Below are positions 35,871-44,604 of a DNA stretch of 64,000 bases, in pieces; positions within the stretch are counted from its first letter, which is position 1; the number at the start of each line of letters is the position of its first letter. A program made the translations under genes and the position numbers. Below the pieces are notes generated by a model, which was not told the DNA's origin, made no database searches, and worked only from the letters and a program-made list of their open reading frames with translations. Origin of the DNA: Enterovibrio norvegicus_B (GTDB lineage: Bacteria > Pseudomonadota > Gammaproteobacteria > Enterobacterales > Vibrionaceae); NCBI RefSeq assembly GCF_002876705.1, contig NZ_MDAG01000057.1:372001-436000 (forward strand), read 5' to 3'.

Positions 35871-35894
35871 GCATCTTCAGGTTGCTTGGGTATA
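35871..35894 (-). repeat. Dispersed repeat copy, inverted
   Basis: The minus strand reads TATACCCAAGCAACCTGAAG followed by ATGC. It differs from the gap-edge copies by three bases within the shared 20-base core and lies in opposite orientation 85 bases away. Confidence 0.75.
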
Positions 35895-35996
35895 CATATA
35901 AGCAGTCGCAGAGAAAGCAACCCGTTCAGTGTGCGTTGGGTTGAGGCTTATTAGCACTTTTCCCTCGACATACTTTCCTTGTTCGCCAACCCGAGA

Positions 35997-36986
35997 TCAG
36001 AAAACCTCGTTGCCTGTGCGTTCGCCTTGTTCAAACGCCGTGAGGTTGGAGAGGGTGGTTTCAGCAATATTTCCCAATGCTTCTTCCGTCAAAAACGCCT
36101 GATGTCCTGTAAACAGCACGTTGTGGCACGCAGACAGACGACGGAAAACGTCATCTTGAATCACATCATTCGATTTATCTTCAAAGAACAGATCTTGTTC
36201 GTTCTCATACACGTCAACGCCGAGTGAGCCGATTCTGCGGCTTTTTAAGGCATCTATGGCGTCTTGGGAGTTGATCAATCCCCCGCGGCTGGTGTTGATG
36301 ATCATCACGCCATCCTTCATTTTCGCAAACGCGTCTTTATCCAGCATGTGATAGTTTTCGCGCATGAGCGGGCAGTGAAGAGTAATGACATCTGATTGCG
36401 CGTAGAGCGCGTCCAAGGTGACATAGCTCGCCCCCAATGCAATCGCATCTGGGTTTTCGAACGGGTCGTGAACCAACACATTCATTCCGAGCCCTTTGAG
36501 AATACGGATCGTCGCGACACCAATGCGTCCTGTGCCGACAACACCGACTGTTTTGCCGTGGAAATTAAACCCCGTTAATCCTTCAAGATTGAAATTCGCA
36601 TCACGCGTGCGCTGGTAAGCACGGTGCACGTGGCGGTTCAAACTCAACATCAATGCCAAGGTGTGCTCTGCGATGGATTCAGGCGAATAGGCGGGTACAC
36701 GCACAATTTGAAGACCGAGTGATTGCGCGGCATCTAAGTCAACTTTGTCATAGCCCGCACAACGCATGGCAATCACTTTTACGTCATGGGTTGCCAGTTC
36801 TGCGAGCACTTCTGCGTCTAAATCATCATTCACAAAGGCACAGATAGCGTCAAAATCTGAAAGCAACTTGGCTGTTTGCGCGGTGAGGCGAAAATCAAAA
36901 TAAGTGAGATCGTGGTTGAATTCGGCGTTGTACTTTTCGAGGGACTGTTTGTCGTAAGACTTTGTACTGAAAACGGCAACCTTCAT
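35997..36986 (-). CDS. ldhA: D-lactate dehydrogenase (fermentative, LdhA type)
   Basis: A 329-residue D-2-hydroxyacid dehydrogenase beginning MKVAVFSTKSYDKQSLEKYN, as LdhA does. The NAD motif is GVVGTGRIG; catalytic residues are Arg in NTSRGGLI, Glu in DVYENEQDLFFED and His in GHQAFLT. It reduces pyruvate to D-lactate with NADH in the cytoplasm during fermentation. AAAGGGAG precedes the ATG. It is monocistronic here. Confidence 0.92.
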   Translation of the reverse strand: MKVAVFSTKSYDKQSLEKYNAEFNHDLTYFDFRLTAQTAKLLSDFDAICAFVNDDLDAEVLAELATHDVKVIAMRCAGYDKVDLDAAQSLGLQIVRVPAYSPESIAEHTLALMLSLNRHVHRAYQRTRDANFNLEGLTGFNFHGKTVGVVGTGRIGVATIRILKGLGMNVLVHDPFENPDAIALGASYVTLDALYAQSDVITLHCPLMRENYHMLDKDAFAKMKDGVMIINTSRGGLINSQDAIDALKSRRIGSLGVDVYENEQDLFFEDKSNDVIQDDVFRRLSACHNVLFTGHQAFLTEEALGNIAETTLSNLTAFEQGERTGNEVF

Positions 36987-37288
36987 GATGACTCCCTTTG
37001 AGGGTTTGAATGCGACTGAGTATTACGTCATAAGGAATTGAAATGGTTTCACTACGAGAAAGATGGGCGAAGGGAAGGGCGTTTTCAACCATGTGACCGA
37101 ATAAAAACGAGGAATGCGTGCTACATGCTGAATGTTTGTACGATTTTGATGGGTGGAATGGATATGACGGTTTTATCGCGTCATCCTTTCATCTGGCATG
37201 TAATTTGCTGCTATTTTTGTTATTGCCGCCTCGACATTGCCGCTTTTCCGACGTGATGACGAACGTTTCATAAACAAAAGGATTTAGC
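36987..37288. other. Divergent intergenic region between ldhA and the lipoprotein gene
   Basis: 302 bases holding the two promoters; no gene or clear operator recognised. Confidence 0.4.
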
Positions 37289-37690
37289 ATGAAATCGCTA
37301 AGGATTGTTGCTGTTTCAGCCATTTTACTCTCAGGTTGTAGTTACGTATCAACATACGGTGTGCACGCGAAGTTGTTGGGGGCAGAGCACCAAATTGTCG
37401 AGTGCCAGTATGAAGCGGCACTGGATACCTTGCAGCGATTCACTGTCGTGGGCTCGAATAAAGAGAAACAGCACGCTTTCGAATACATGGGCGTGATCTA
37501 TCAAGAAAAGATGGACCTTGAAGCATTTAACCACACGGTTGACCGATTTTTATTCAGTGACATGGGCCGAGGAAAAGACCGCGCTGTGGTGATCACTGAG
37601 TGGAATGAAAAGCGTCGCGTGCTGCGAGAGCAACGTGTAATGGCGATAGGACAAGCAGAATGCGCGACAAACTTTGCTAGCCCGTCATGA
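37289..37690 (+). CDS. Small lipoprotein of unknown function
   Basis: A 133-residue protein with a lipoprotein signal peptide (IVAVSAILLSGC, Cys17 as the acylated residue). The mature part is mostly helical and charged (LLGAEHQIVECQYEAALDTLQRF), with a TPR-like appearance, and contains further Cys residues (VECQY, QAECATN). AAAGGA lies before the ATG. Family not recognised. A structured segment with a terminator follows on the same strand. Confidence 0.75.
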   Translation: MKSLRIVAVSAILLSGCSYVSTYGVHAKLLGAEHQIVECQYEAALDTLQRFTVVGSNKEKQHAFEYMGVIYQEKMDLEAFNHTVDRFLFSDMGRGKDRAVVITEWNEKRRVLREQRVMAIGQAECATNFASPS

Positions 37691-37827
37691 TGACATCACA
37701 GAAAAAGCCGTGATCCTGTTTCCATCCTTTTAGGTGAGTCGCATTTTTTTTCATCCTGTTAATAGATAAGGAAACTTTCCTGTTTACCTCACAGTTTTCT
37801 TATTCATCAAGTACTAAATTAGCTGCG

Positions 37828-38011
37828 TGTTCAAAATCAGTCAGTAATGCAAGGCCGCCACTTACCGACTGATTCTGAACCAAAAGACTTTCATTTCTTT
37901 CTGTTTGGTTCTATCAACTGAAAGGAATAAATGAGAGGGCAACCATCGGGTTGTCAGCTTAAAACACGAGAGAAACCAGCTCCGGTATTGGCCTACCGTG
38001 CTGGTTTTTTT
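37828..38011 (+). ncRNA. Candidate structured RNA with four hairpins and a terminator
   Basis: Four hairpins follow one another. SL1: AATCAGTCAGTAA (37835-37847) pairs with TTACCGACTGATT (37862-37874), one mismatch. SL2: GAACCAAA (37877-37884) with TTTGGTTC (37904-37911). SL3: GGCAACC (37938-37944) with GGTTGTC (37949-37955), loop ATCG. SL4: AAACCAGC plus CGGTA with TACCG plus GCTGGTTT, followed by TTTTTTTC. No known protein gene lies here. A well-placed AAAGGA and ATG at 37931 open a 38-codon frame through SL3 and SL4, so a leader peptide is an alternative. It could also be the long 3' end of the lipoprotein transcript. No known RNA family was recognised. Confidence 0.5.
37973..38011 (+). 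terminator. Intrinsic terminator ending the structured segment
   Basis: A two-part stem (AAACCAGC / GCTGGTTT and CGGTA / TACCG) is followed by seven Ts on the plus strand. Confidence 0.85.
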
Positions 38012-38041
38012 CATTTCTGCCCTCTGAGTTTCTTTGTCGCA

Positions 38042-39094
38042 CTATGAATAGCGATAAGGCTTGCCAGCTTGTTCCATCACACTCGCGTATTGTTTAAATA
38101 TATCGACAACCTGCTTCGCTCGCGGACTGGTTTCTGCCACCTCATCCCAGAATTTATAGGCCTCAAGTTCGACCTGTCGCCATTCTTCATCCGGGATGGT
38201 CGTTAACTGCATTTTCGTGCCACTGGTGCGAAGTTTTGCTTCCCCGCCCCAATACCAATGCTGACGATAGTAGTGAGAGCTGTCCATCATCATATTGAAC
38301 AAGATCTTTAAGTGTTCGGGCAATGCGTCCCACCGTTCCGAATTGGCAAAAAACGAGCCGCACCAAGCACCGGAGATGTTATTGGTGAGGAAGTAGTTAG
38401 TCACGTCAGCCCACCCAACGGTGTAATCTTCCGTAATGCCTGACCACGCAATGCCATCTAACTCGCCGGTTTGAACGGCTACTTCCACGTCCTCCCATGG
38501 AAGGGTGACAGGAATAACGCCAAAGCGCGTCAAAAAGCGGCCAGCGGTAGGGAAGGTGAAGATGCGTTTACCTTTCAAATCAGCGAGACTTCGAATGGGT
38601 TCCACCGTCGCAAAATGACAAGGGTCCCATGAGCCTGCACTGAGCCACGTCACGCCTTTGACTTCGCCATAGGCTTCTTGCCAGATTTCCTTGAGACCAT
38701 ATTCTTCAAACAACACAGGCACATCTAAGCTGTATCGCGTGGCGAAGGGGAAATACCCCCCAAAGACGGAAACGTCGACGGGTGCTGCAATGGAATCATC
38801 ATCGCTTTGAACGGCATCGATGGTGCCTCGTTGCATGGCGCGGAACAACTCGCCAGTTGGCACCAATTGGTCTGCGTAATACAGTTCAATCACCATTTCA
38901 CCATTTGCTGCAATGTTGAACGCATCCACAGCCGGTTTGATGACGTGTTCGGCCAATGCCGGACCTGCATACGTTTGCAATCGCCATTTGATAGGCTCTT
39001 TGGCCGAGACCACGGCGGGTGCGCCTAACACTGCTGTGGCGCTCGTTGCGCCAACAATGCCCGCTTTTTTCAAAAAGTCGCGTCTGTTACTCAT
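38042..39094 (-). CDS. TRAP transporter solute-binding protein with Tat signal (DctP family)
   Basis: A 350-residue periplasmic receptor. A twin-arginine signal (NRRDFLKKAG) is followed by a hydrophobic stretch cut near VVSAK. The mature part (WRLQTYAGPALAEHVIKPAVDAF, LKGKRIFTFPTAGRFL, WSGITEDYTVGWADV) resembles the TakP/mannitol-chloroaromatic branch, in which an Arg binds the ligand's carboxylate. It is the last gene of a block with two TRAP permease genes and four enzymes, so the ligand is probably that pathway's substrate or a related acid. AAGGA precedes the ATG. Confidence 0.88.
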   Translation of the reverse strand: MSNRRDFLKKAGIVGATSATAVLGAPAVVSAKEPIKWRLQTYAGPALAEHVIKPAVDAFNIAANGEMVIELYYADQLVPTGELFRAMQRGTIDAVQSDDDSIAAPVDVSVFGGYFPFATRYSLDVPVLFEEYGLKEIWQEAYGEVKGVTWLSAGSWDPCHFATVEPIRSLADLKGKRIFTFPTAGRFLTRFGVIPVTLPWEDVEVAVQTGELDGIAWSGITEDYTVGWADVTNYFLTNNISGAWCGSFFANSERWDALPEHLKILFNMMMDSSHYYRQHWYWGGEAKLRTSGTKMQLTTIPDEEWRQVELEAYKFWDEVAETSPRAKQVVDIFKQYASVMEQAGKPYRYS

Positions 39095-39205
39095 CGCTAT
39101 GTCCTTATTTCACGTTGTTGTACTACGCACATCCATGTCACCAGATGCGCTTAACTCAATGACTGTAGGAGCTCATCATTTGCATCGACTGCTTCATCGA
39201 AAGCG

Positions 39206-40528
39206 TCAACGACTGTAGTGCCATTCCGGCAACCACAGCGCCACTTGTGGGAATGCCATGACTATGACCAACGCGAACATCATGATGAAAACAAACGGAA
39301 TAATGGAACGATAGATGTCTTTAAGGCTAATCTCTGGCGGCGCCATGGCCCGCATTAAGAAGAGGTTGTAGCCAAACGGTGGTGTCATGTAGGCGATTTG
39401 ACAGGTGATGGTGTAAAGCACGCCATACCAAATCAAATCGAAACCAAGGAGTTTTACTAACGGCACGTAGAGTGGAGCGACAATGACCAACATGGCGGTG
39501 TCGTCCAAAAACGTCCCCATCACTAAATAGGAGAGCTGCATCAGGATCAAAATTTCCCAAGGGCTTAAGCCCAAGCGATTGACGAACAAGGCTTCGATGG
39601 CTTTGACGGCACCAAGGCCATCAAAGACTGCGCCAAAACACAGGGCGGCAAGAATGATCCACATGAACATGCAGCTGACTGAAAGGGTTTTTCGTAGCGT
39701 ATTTTCCATCACATCTTTGGTCAAACGACGCTTTATGATGGCGGCCAATGTGGCAGCCAATGCGCCCACGGCTGAGCTTTCGACCAAGCTGGTCACGCCC
39801 AGCAAGAATAAGCCCGTCATTGAGAAGAAAATACCAAGGGGTAAGATGCCCGCCCGCAGCAATTTGAGTTTCTCTGCCAAAGGCACATTGCGCTCTTCTT
39901 TTGATAACGCAGGGCCAAGTTGTGGCTGCATTTTGCAGCGAACAACAATGTAGATAATGAACATGGTTGCCATCATCAAGCCGGGGAACACGCCTGCTAA
40001 CCAAAGTTTGCCGACCGGTTGTCGCGCAATCATGCCATACAGCACCAGCACGACGCTTGGCGGCACAAGAATACCGAGCGAACTGCCTGCTTGAATCACC
40101 CCCGTGACCATGATTTTGTCATAGCCTCGCCGTAACAGTTCGGGCAAGGCAATACTGGCACCAATCGCCATGCCTGCCACACTGAGCCCGTTCATGGCCG
40201 ATACTGCCACCATCAGCAAAATGGTCCCGATGGCAAGCCCGCCATGTATCGGGCCCATCCAGACATGGAACATTTTATAGAGGTCTTCGGCGATACCTGA
40301 CTCGGAGAGCATGTACCCCATGAAGATGAACAAAGGCAGTGTCAGCAGTGGGTACCATTTCATCAATTTCATGGCAGCGCCGAAGGCAATCTCAGAGCCG
40401 CCATCACCCCATAGCAGCAAAGAGGCAATCACTGCGACAGACCCGATGGCGGCGAATACGCGCTGTCCAGTCAGCAGCATCAGCATCATGGACGAGAACA
40501 TCAACAGGGCGATCAGTTCATAACTCAT
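39206..40528 (-). CDS. TRAP transporter large permease (DctM family)
   Basis: About 440 residues with roughly 12 membrane segments. DctM marks include PLFIFMGYMLSESGIAEDLY, SVAGMAIGASIALPELLRRGY, SLGILVPPSVVLVLYG and DDTAMLVIVAPLYVPLV. The true start is the ATG at 40528, with AGGAGAACAACC before it; it overlaps the stop of the small permease gene as ATGA. A longer frame upstream is not coding. It forms the Na+- or H+-driven channel with DctQ. Confidence 0.9.
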   Translation of the reverse strand: MSYELIALLMFSSMMLMLLTGQRVFAAIGSVAVIASLLLWGDGGSEIAFGAAMKLMKWYPLLTLPLFIFMGYMLSESGIAEDLYKMFHVWMGPIHGGLAIGTILLMVAVSAMNGLSVAGMAIGASIALPELLRRGYDKIMVTGVIQAGSSLGILVPPSVVLVLYGMIARQPVGKLWLAGVFPGLMMATMFIIYIVVRCKMQPQLGPALSKEERNVPLAEKLKLLRAGILPLGIFFSMTGLFLLGVTSLVESSAVGALAATLAAIIKRRLTKDVMENTLRKTLSVSCMFMWIILAALCFGAVFDGLGAVKAIEALFVNRLGLSPWEILILMQLSYLVMGTFLDDTAMLVIVAPLYVPLVKLLGFDLIWYGVLYTITCQIAYMTPPFGYNLFLMRAMAPPEISLKDIYRSIIPFVFIMMFALVIVMAFPQVALWLPEWHYSR

Positions 40529-41124
40529 TGGTTGTTCTCCTGATGCGACTTCTCTTTGTTTTCGGAAGAATCTTTGCCAATGCTCGGCATCCGTAACGTG
40601 GCAAGATCTTTGAGCAAGACAGCGGTGGCTTGCAATATCATCAAGAAGATAGCGATGCACATGGTGGTTTTTATCGGCCACATATACGGCCGCCACGCAG
40701 AGTAACTGCGTTCGCCATATTCAAACGCATAGGTGGTGCTTGAAATGCCGCCGTAAAGCAATACGCCGAGATAGACCATGAGAAAGAGAACGGTAAAGCA
40801 ATCAACGAGGGTTTTTGTGCGAGGCGACCAATCACCATAGAGTAAATCCATCCGCACGTGTCCGTTGAGCTGCATGGAATAAGGCCCACCCAGCATGTAG
40901 TAAGCCACCATGGCAAACTGTGCCATTTCCAGTGTCCACAATGAGGGGAAGAAAAAGGTTTTAGAGACCGAGGAATACACCAACACGCCAAGCATGACGA
41001 AAATCAGATACATGGCGAATCGACCCACGTAGTAGTTAATCGATTCAACAAATCGTACATAGGCAGCTAATGGCGAAGGCAGATAATCCAACATTTTGTT
41101 GGCGTCATCCTGTGGTATCTGCAT
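40525..41124 (-). CDS. TRAP transporter small permease (DctQ family)
   Basis: A 199-residue membrane protein with four hydrophobic segments. The stretch VYSSVSKTFFFPSLWTLEMAQFAMVAYYMLGG with GHVRMDLLYGDWSPRTK is typical of DctQ. AGGAG precedes the ATG. It sits between the amidotransferase gene and dctM; the 4-base overlap with dctM indicates coupled translation. Confidence 0.88.
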   Translation of the reverse strand: MQIPQDDANKMLDYLPSPLAAYVRFVESINYYVGRFAMYLIFVMLGVLVYSSVSKTFFFPSLWTLEMAQFAMVAYYMLGGPYSMQLNGHVRMDLLYGDWSPRTKTLVDCFTVLFLMVYLGVLLYGGISSTTYAFEYGERSYSAWRPYMWPIKTTMCIAIFLMILQATAVLLKDLATLRMPSIGKDSSENKEKSHQENNQ

Positions 41125-41165
41125 TGTGTACTCCTGTTCTCACGATACTGATAAGTTGATAAACG

Positions 41166-41897
41166 TTAAGATTTGGCAGCGCTATGACGAAGAAATGCCA
41201 ACATCCACGCTGTTACGCGTTCGCTGTCTGCGTGACGTGAAAGCGATGTTTGACCCGCTGAAATAACGTCTTTGGGAATACGATCGCGCCGAAACTCCAT
41301 TAAGTCGTGAGAATAATCACGGCTGAACTCTGGGTGACCTTGAATGGCCAAGAAGTTGCCGCCCACGGTGTACATCGATATGGGACAGAAGGCATTGCCC
41401 GCTAAGGGTTTGCTGTCGGGTGGCAAGATGGACACTTGGTCTTGATGGCTGACGACCAATGAAAAATCGTGCTCATTGGGGTTAATCCAGCTTTCAGTTT
41501 GAGTGATGTTATCTTTCAGAAATGCGCTGGTGGCGATACCCACGCCCCAGCCATTCGTTGAACGTTCAACTTCGCCGCCTAATGCTTGCGCCATCATTTG
41601 ATGACCAAAGCAGATACCGACAGTGGGTTTTTTAAGGGTATAGAGCGTAAGCACAAAAGCTTCAAAGCGTTTGATCCATGGGAGATCGTCGTAAACGCTA
41701 AAGCGACTTCCAGAGATAATGTAGCCATCACATTCGTCGATATCTGTCGGATATTGGCATTCCATGACGCGATAAAACGTCAGCGCGAGTGACGGATCCG
41801 CGTTCAACAAAATAGATTCAAACATGTTGGGGTAGTTCAGATGGTCTACCTGAAGTTCAGGTGTCACATCGTCGCAGAGCAATACACCGATTCTCAT
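41166..41897 (-). CDS. Class I glutamine amidotransferase-like hydrolase
   Basis: A 243-residue protein of the GMP-synthase-like amidotransferase fold. The nucleophile is Cys96 in VGICFGHQMMAQALGG; the catalytic His and Glu lie in IQGHPEFSRDY. In gamma-glutamyl pathways a protein of this superfamily (PuuD, IpuF) cleaves the gamma-glutamyl amide to release glutamate. Its place in an operon with a glutamine-synthetase-like ligase, an aldehyde and an alcohol dehydrogenase makes that the likely role. GAGGG precedes the ATG. Confidence 0.82.
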   Translation of the reverse strand: MRIGVLLCDDVTPELQVDHLNYPNMFESILLNADPSLALTFYRVMECQYPTDIDECDGYIISGSRFSVYDDLPWIKRFEAFVLTLYTLKKPTVGICFGHQMMAQALGGEVERSTNGWGVGIATSAFLKDNITQTESWINPNEHDFSLVVSHQDQVSILPPDSKPLAGNAFCPISMYTVGGNFLAIQGHPEFSRDYSHDLMEFRRDRIPKDVISAGQTSLSRHADSERVTAWMLAFLRHSAAKS

Positions 41898-41967
41898 GCG
41901 TTTCCCTCACTGATTCGCTGTTTACGTGCTTTGGCGATGGCAAGTCGTTACTGCGACTTGGCTTCCA

Positions 41968-43137
41968 CTAGCTCAAATGATTGCCATTCACTGCGTTCAT
42001 GAAGAGCAGGCTGTACTCTTCTGCACTCAAGGCGATGGGGTTGCCGCCTGCTGATGGGTCTTTCACGGACATTTGGCCGACCAGAGCCGCGTCTTCAACC
42101 GAGATGCCAATCTCACTCAATTGATGGGGGATACCCAGTTCTTCCCGCAGTTCAACGACCCATGCAAGAACGGTATCTGTGCCCGTTCCTTTGCGTTCTA
42201 ATCCAAGATAATTGGAAAGGCGGACCATTTTTTCTTCAATTTCATTGCGGTTGGCATTGAGAACATACGGCATCAAAATGGCGTTAAGCAGTCCATGGTG
42301 GCTGTTGTATAACGCGCCTAACGTATGGGCGAGGGCATGCATTGCACCTAGGCCTTTTTGGAATGCTGTTGCTCCCATGCTTGAGGCCACCAAAAGCTGC
42401 ATGCGGGCGTCACAGTCGTTTCCATGTCTAAACGCTGTCGGAAGGTACTCTTTCACCAAGCGGATGCCTTCGATAGCGATACCTTCAGCCATCGGGTGAA
42501 AGCTCGGCGAACACAGTGCTTCAAGGTTATGGGACAGGGCATCCATGCCTGTCGCTGCCGTTATTGAAGCGGGGAGTTCAAGGGTCAATACTGGATCCAG
42601 GATGACGTGTTTAGGCACCATGTTCGGATGAAAAATAATGATTTTTCGCTTTTGGCCTTCATGGGTGATAACGGATGCACGACCGACTTCGGATCCTGTG
42701 CCGGCAGTGGTTGGAATGGCAATAATGGGAGCAATGGCATCCGGGTTCGCGCGAAGCCAGTTATCACCGATATCTTCAAAATCCCATAAGGGATGAGATT
42801 GGCAGGCAGAGAGTGCAATGGCTTTCGCGCAATCCAAGGCTGAACCGCCGCCAAGGGCAATCACACCATCATGTTGCCCCTCGACAAAAACAGCATTTCC
42901 ATCTTCGACATTCTGGCCTGTTGGGTTGCCTTGTACGTGGCTAAACAAGGCCACTTCAAGCCCTGCATTTGTGCACAAGTCGATGGCGGTTTGTGTCATC
43001 GACAACGCCGCAATACCCGGATCTGTCACTAACAATGGATTGCGCATCCCAAGGTTTAAACATGCTTCGGGTAAGGTCGAAAGTGCGCCCTCACCAGCAA
43101 TCATGGCGGTGGGGTAGTGCCAAACTGACAAACTCAT
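41968..43137 (-). CDS. Iron-containing alcohol dehydrogenase
   Basis: A 389-residue group III alcohol dehydrogenase. The nucleotide loop is VIALGGGSALDCAKA; the substrate/metal region has PTTAGTGSEVGRASV, GMDALSHNLEA and MHALAHTLGALYNSHHG, which hold the metal-binding Asp and His residues. It oxidises a primary or secondary alcohol to the aldehyde or ketone with NAD(P). Twelve bases downstream of the aldehyde dehydrogenase gene, it suggests a pathway alcohol to aldehyde to acid. AGGAG precedes the ATG. A role as sulfoacetaldehyde reductase is an alternative. Confidence 0.87.
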   Translation of the reverse strand: MSLSVWHYPTAMIAGEGALSTLPEACLNLGMRNPLLVTDPGIAALSMTQTAIDLCTNAGLEVALFSHVQGNPTGQNVEDGNAVFVEGQHDGVIALGGGSALDCAKAIALSACQSHPLWDFEDIGDNWLRANPDAIAPIIAIPTTAGTGSEVGRASVITHEGQKRKIIIFHPNMVPKHVILDPVLTLELPASITAATGMDALSHNLEALCSPSFHPMAEGIAIEGIRLVKEYLPTAFRHGNDCDARMQLLVASSMGATAFQKGLGAMHALAHTLGALYNSHHGLLNAILMPYVLNANRNEIEEKMVRLSNYLGLERKGTGTDTVLAWVVELREELGIPHQLSEIGISVEDAALVGQMSVKDPSAGGNPIALSAEEYSLLFMNAVNGNHLS

Positions 43138-43148
43138 ACTCTCGACTC

Positions 43149-44531
43149 CTAGCGTTTGAAATGAAAAGATTTAGGACGTGTTAAATGCTCAAAACCAATC
43201 TGAGAGAGTGTGCAACCGCGTCCGCTGTTTTTGATGCCCACCCAAGCAAGTGCGGGGTCGAGATAATCACAGCGGTTTAGAAAGACGGTGCCGGCTTCCA
43301 CCTGATCCGCGATGTGTTCACCCCGTGATTCATCTTCGGTGAAAACAGCTGCGGTCAGCCCAAACTCACTGTCGTTCATGAGTGAGATGGCTTCGTCGTC
43401 ATCACGGACGGCTTGAATCCCCAAAATCGGCCCGAAGGATTCTTCCGTCATCACACGCATGGAGTGATCGACATTGATCAATAATTGCGGGGCAAGATAT
43501 GGCGTTCCTTGCTCGCTGGCCGTGAACAACTCTTCGTTGATGAGCGCTTTCGCGCCATGCTGAATGGCTTCTTGGCTTTGCCCTCTCACAAAATCGGCGG
43601 CCGCTGTTTTTACCAGTGGGCCCATCGTTGTATCGGGGTTATCAGGGCGGCCTAGTCGATAATTGGTCACAAGTTCAATCGACTTAGCAACCACATCGTC
43701 AAACACGCTGTGGTGAACATATAAACGTTCCATGCCACAACATGATTGTCCGGAATTAAAGAAGGCCCCATCAATCACGGTGTCGACGGCGTTGTTAATG
43801 TCAGCATCTTCGCGGATATAGGCGGGGTCTTTTCCTCCTAGCTCAAGGCCGACACTGATAAATCGCCCAGCGGCAGCGCGTTCAACAACAGCGCCGCCAG
43901 GCACTGAACCGGTGAACGCTACATGACGAATTTGACTATGTTGGATGACAGATTCGGTATCTGCATGGGTTAAATGCAGGTATTGGAATACCCCTTTAGG
44001 GATGCCAGCTTGCGTAAACGCGGCGACCATTCTTTCCGCACAGAGCGGCGTTTGAACGGAATGTTTCAGCAGCACTGTGTTTCCTGCCAACAGCGCAGGA
44101 ACGATGGCATTGACGGCGGTGAGGTAGGGGTAATTCCAAGGGGCAACGACGAACACAGTACCCAGAGGAACACGTTTGATGTAGCGCTTAAAGCCTGCCT
44201 TTTGTGGCAATTGGATAGGCGCGAGTGCTTCAGGTGCGATGTCTATCATGTGCAAGGCACGTTCTTCGAACCCCGCGACTTCGCCTTTTGTATACGCGAT
44301 AGGGCGGCCCATCATCCACGTGATTTCGTTTGCAATGGCATCGCCTTGGCGTACAAAAATGTCCACGGCGTTTCGACAAAGTGTTTGTTTTGCTTCTAAG
44401 GACAATGCTTGCCAATCTGCCTGCGCGCGCTTTGCATTGTCCAGTGTTTGATTGATCTGGTTTGCAGTCGCATATGCCTCGTCGACATACACACTGCCAT
44501 TGATGGGTGAAATGGTTTGAAAACGTTCCAT
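43149..44531 (-). CDS. NAD(P)-dependent aldehyde dehydrogenase
   Basis: A 460-residue ALDH, slightly short for the family. FVVAPWNYPYLTAVNA and the cofactor turn VAFTGSVPGG are present; Glu230 (VGLELGGKDP) is the general base and Cys264 (NSGQSCCGM) the nucleophile. It oxidises an aldehyde to the carboxylate. The ALDH set with a glutamine-synthetase-like ligase parallels PuuC and IpuI. The acceptor is not fixed by the sequence. AAAGGA precedes the ATG. Confidence 0.88.
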   Translation of the reverse strand: MERFQTISPINGSVYVDEAYATANQINQTLDNAKRAQADWQALSLEAKQTLCRNAVDIFVRQGDAIANEITWMMGRPIAYTKGEVAGFEERALHMIDIAPEALAPIQLPQKAGFKRYIKRVPLGTVFVVAPWNYPYLTAVNAIVPALLAGNTVLLKHSVQTPLCAERMVAAFTQAGIPKGVFQYLHLTHADTESVIQHSQIRHVAFTGSVPGGAVVERAAAGRFISVGLELGGKDPAYIREDADINNAVDTVIDGAFFNSGQSCCGMERLYVHHSVFDDVVAKSIELVTNYRLGRPDNPDTTMGPLVKTAAADFVRGQSQEAIQHGAKALINEELFTASEQGTPYLAPQLLINVDHSMRVMTEESFGPILGIQAVRDDDEAISLMNDSEFGLTAAVFTEDESRGEHIADQVEAGTVFLNRCDYLDPALAWVGIKNSGRGCTLSQIGFEHLTRPKSFHFKR

Positions 44532-44604
44532 GTCAGTTCCTTTCGTTGGGAGTCACCACCCGCAGTTGTGATACCACTGCGCGAACGAGAATATTCAAAG
44601 GGAT

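Noticed and set aside
34990..35894. Integron attC (VCR-type) sites
   Set aside because: The repeats are short, lack the conserved attC core ends, and no cassette array or integrase is seen.
37038..37256. 72-codon plus-strand frame upstream of the lipoprotein gene
   Set aside because: No ribosome site and overlaps the ldhA promoter region; composition not protein-like.
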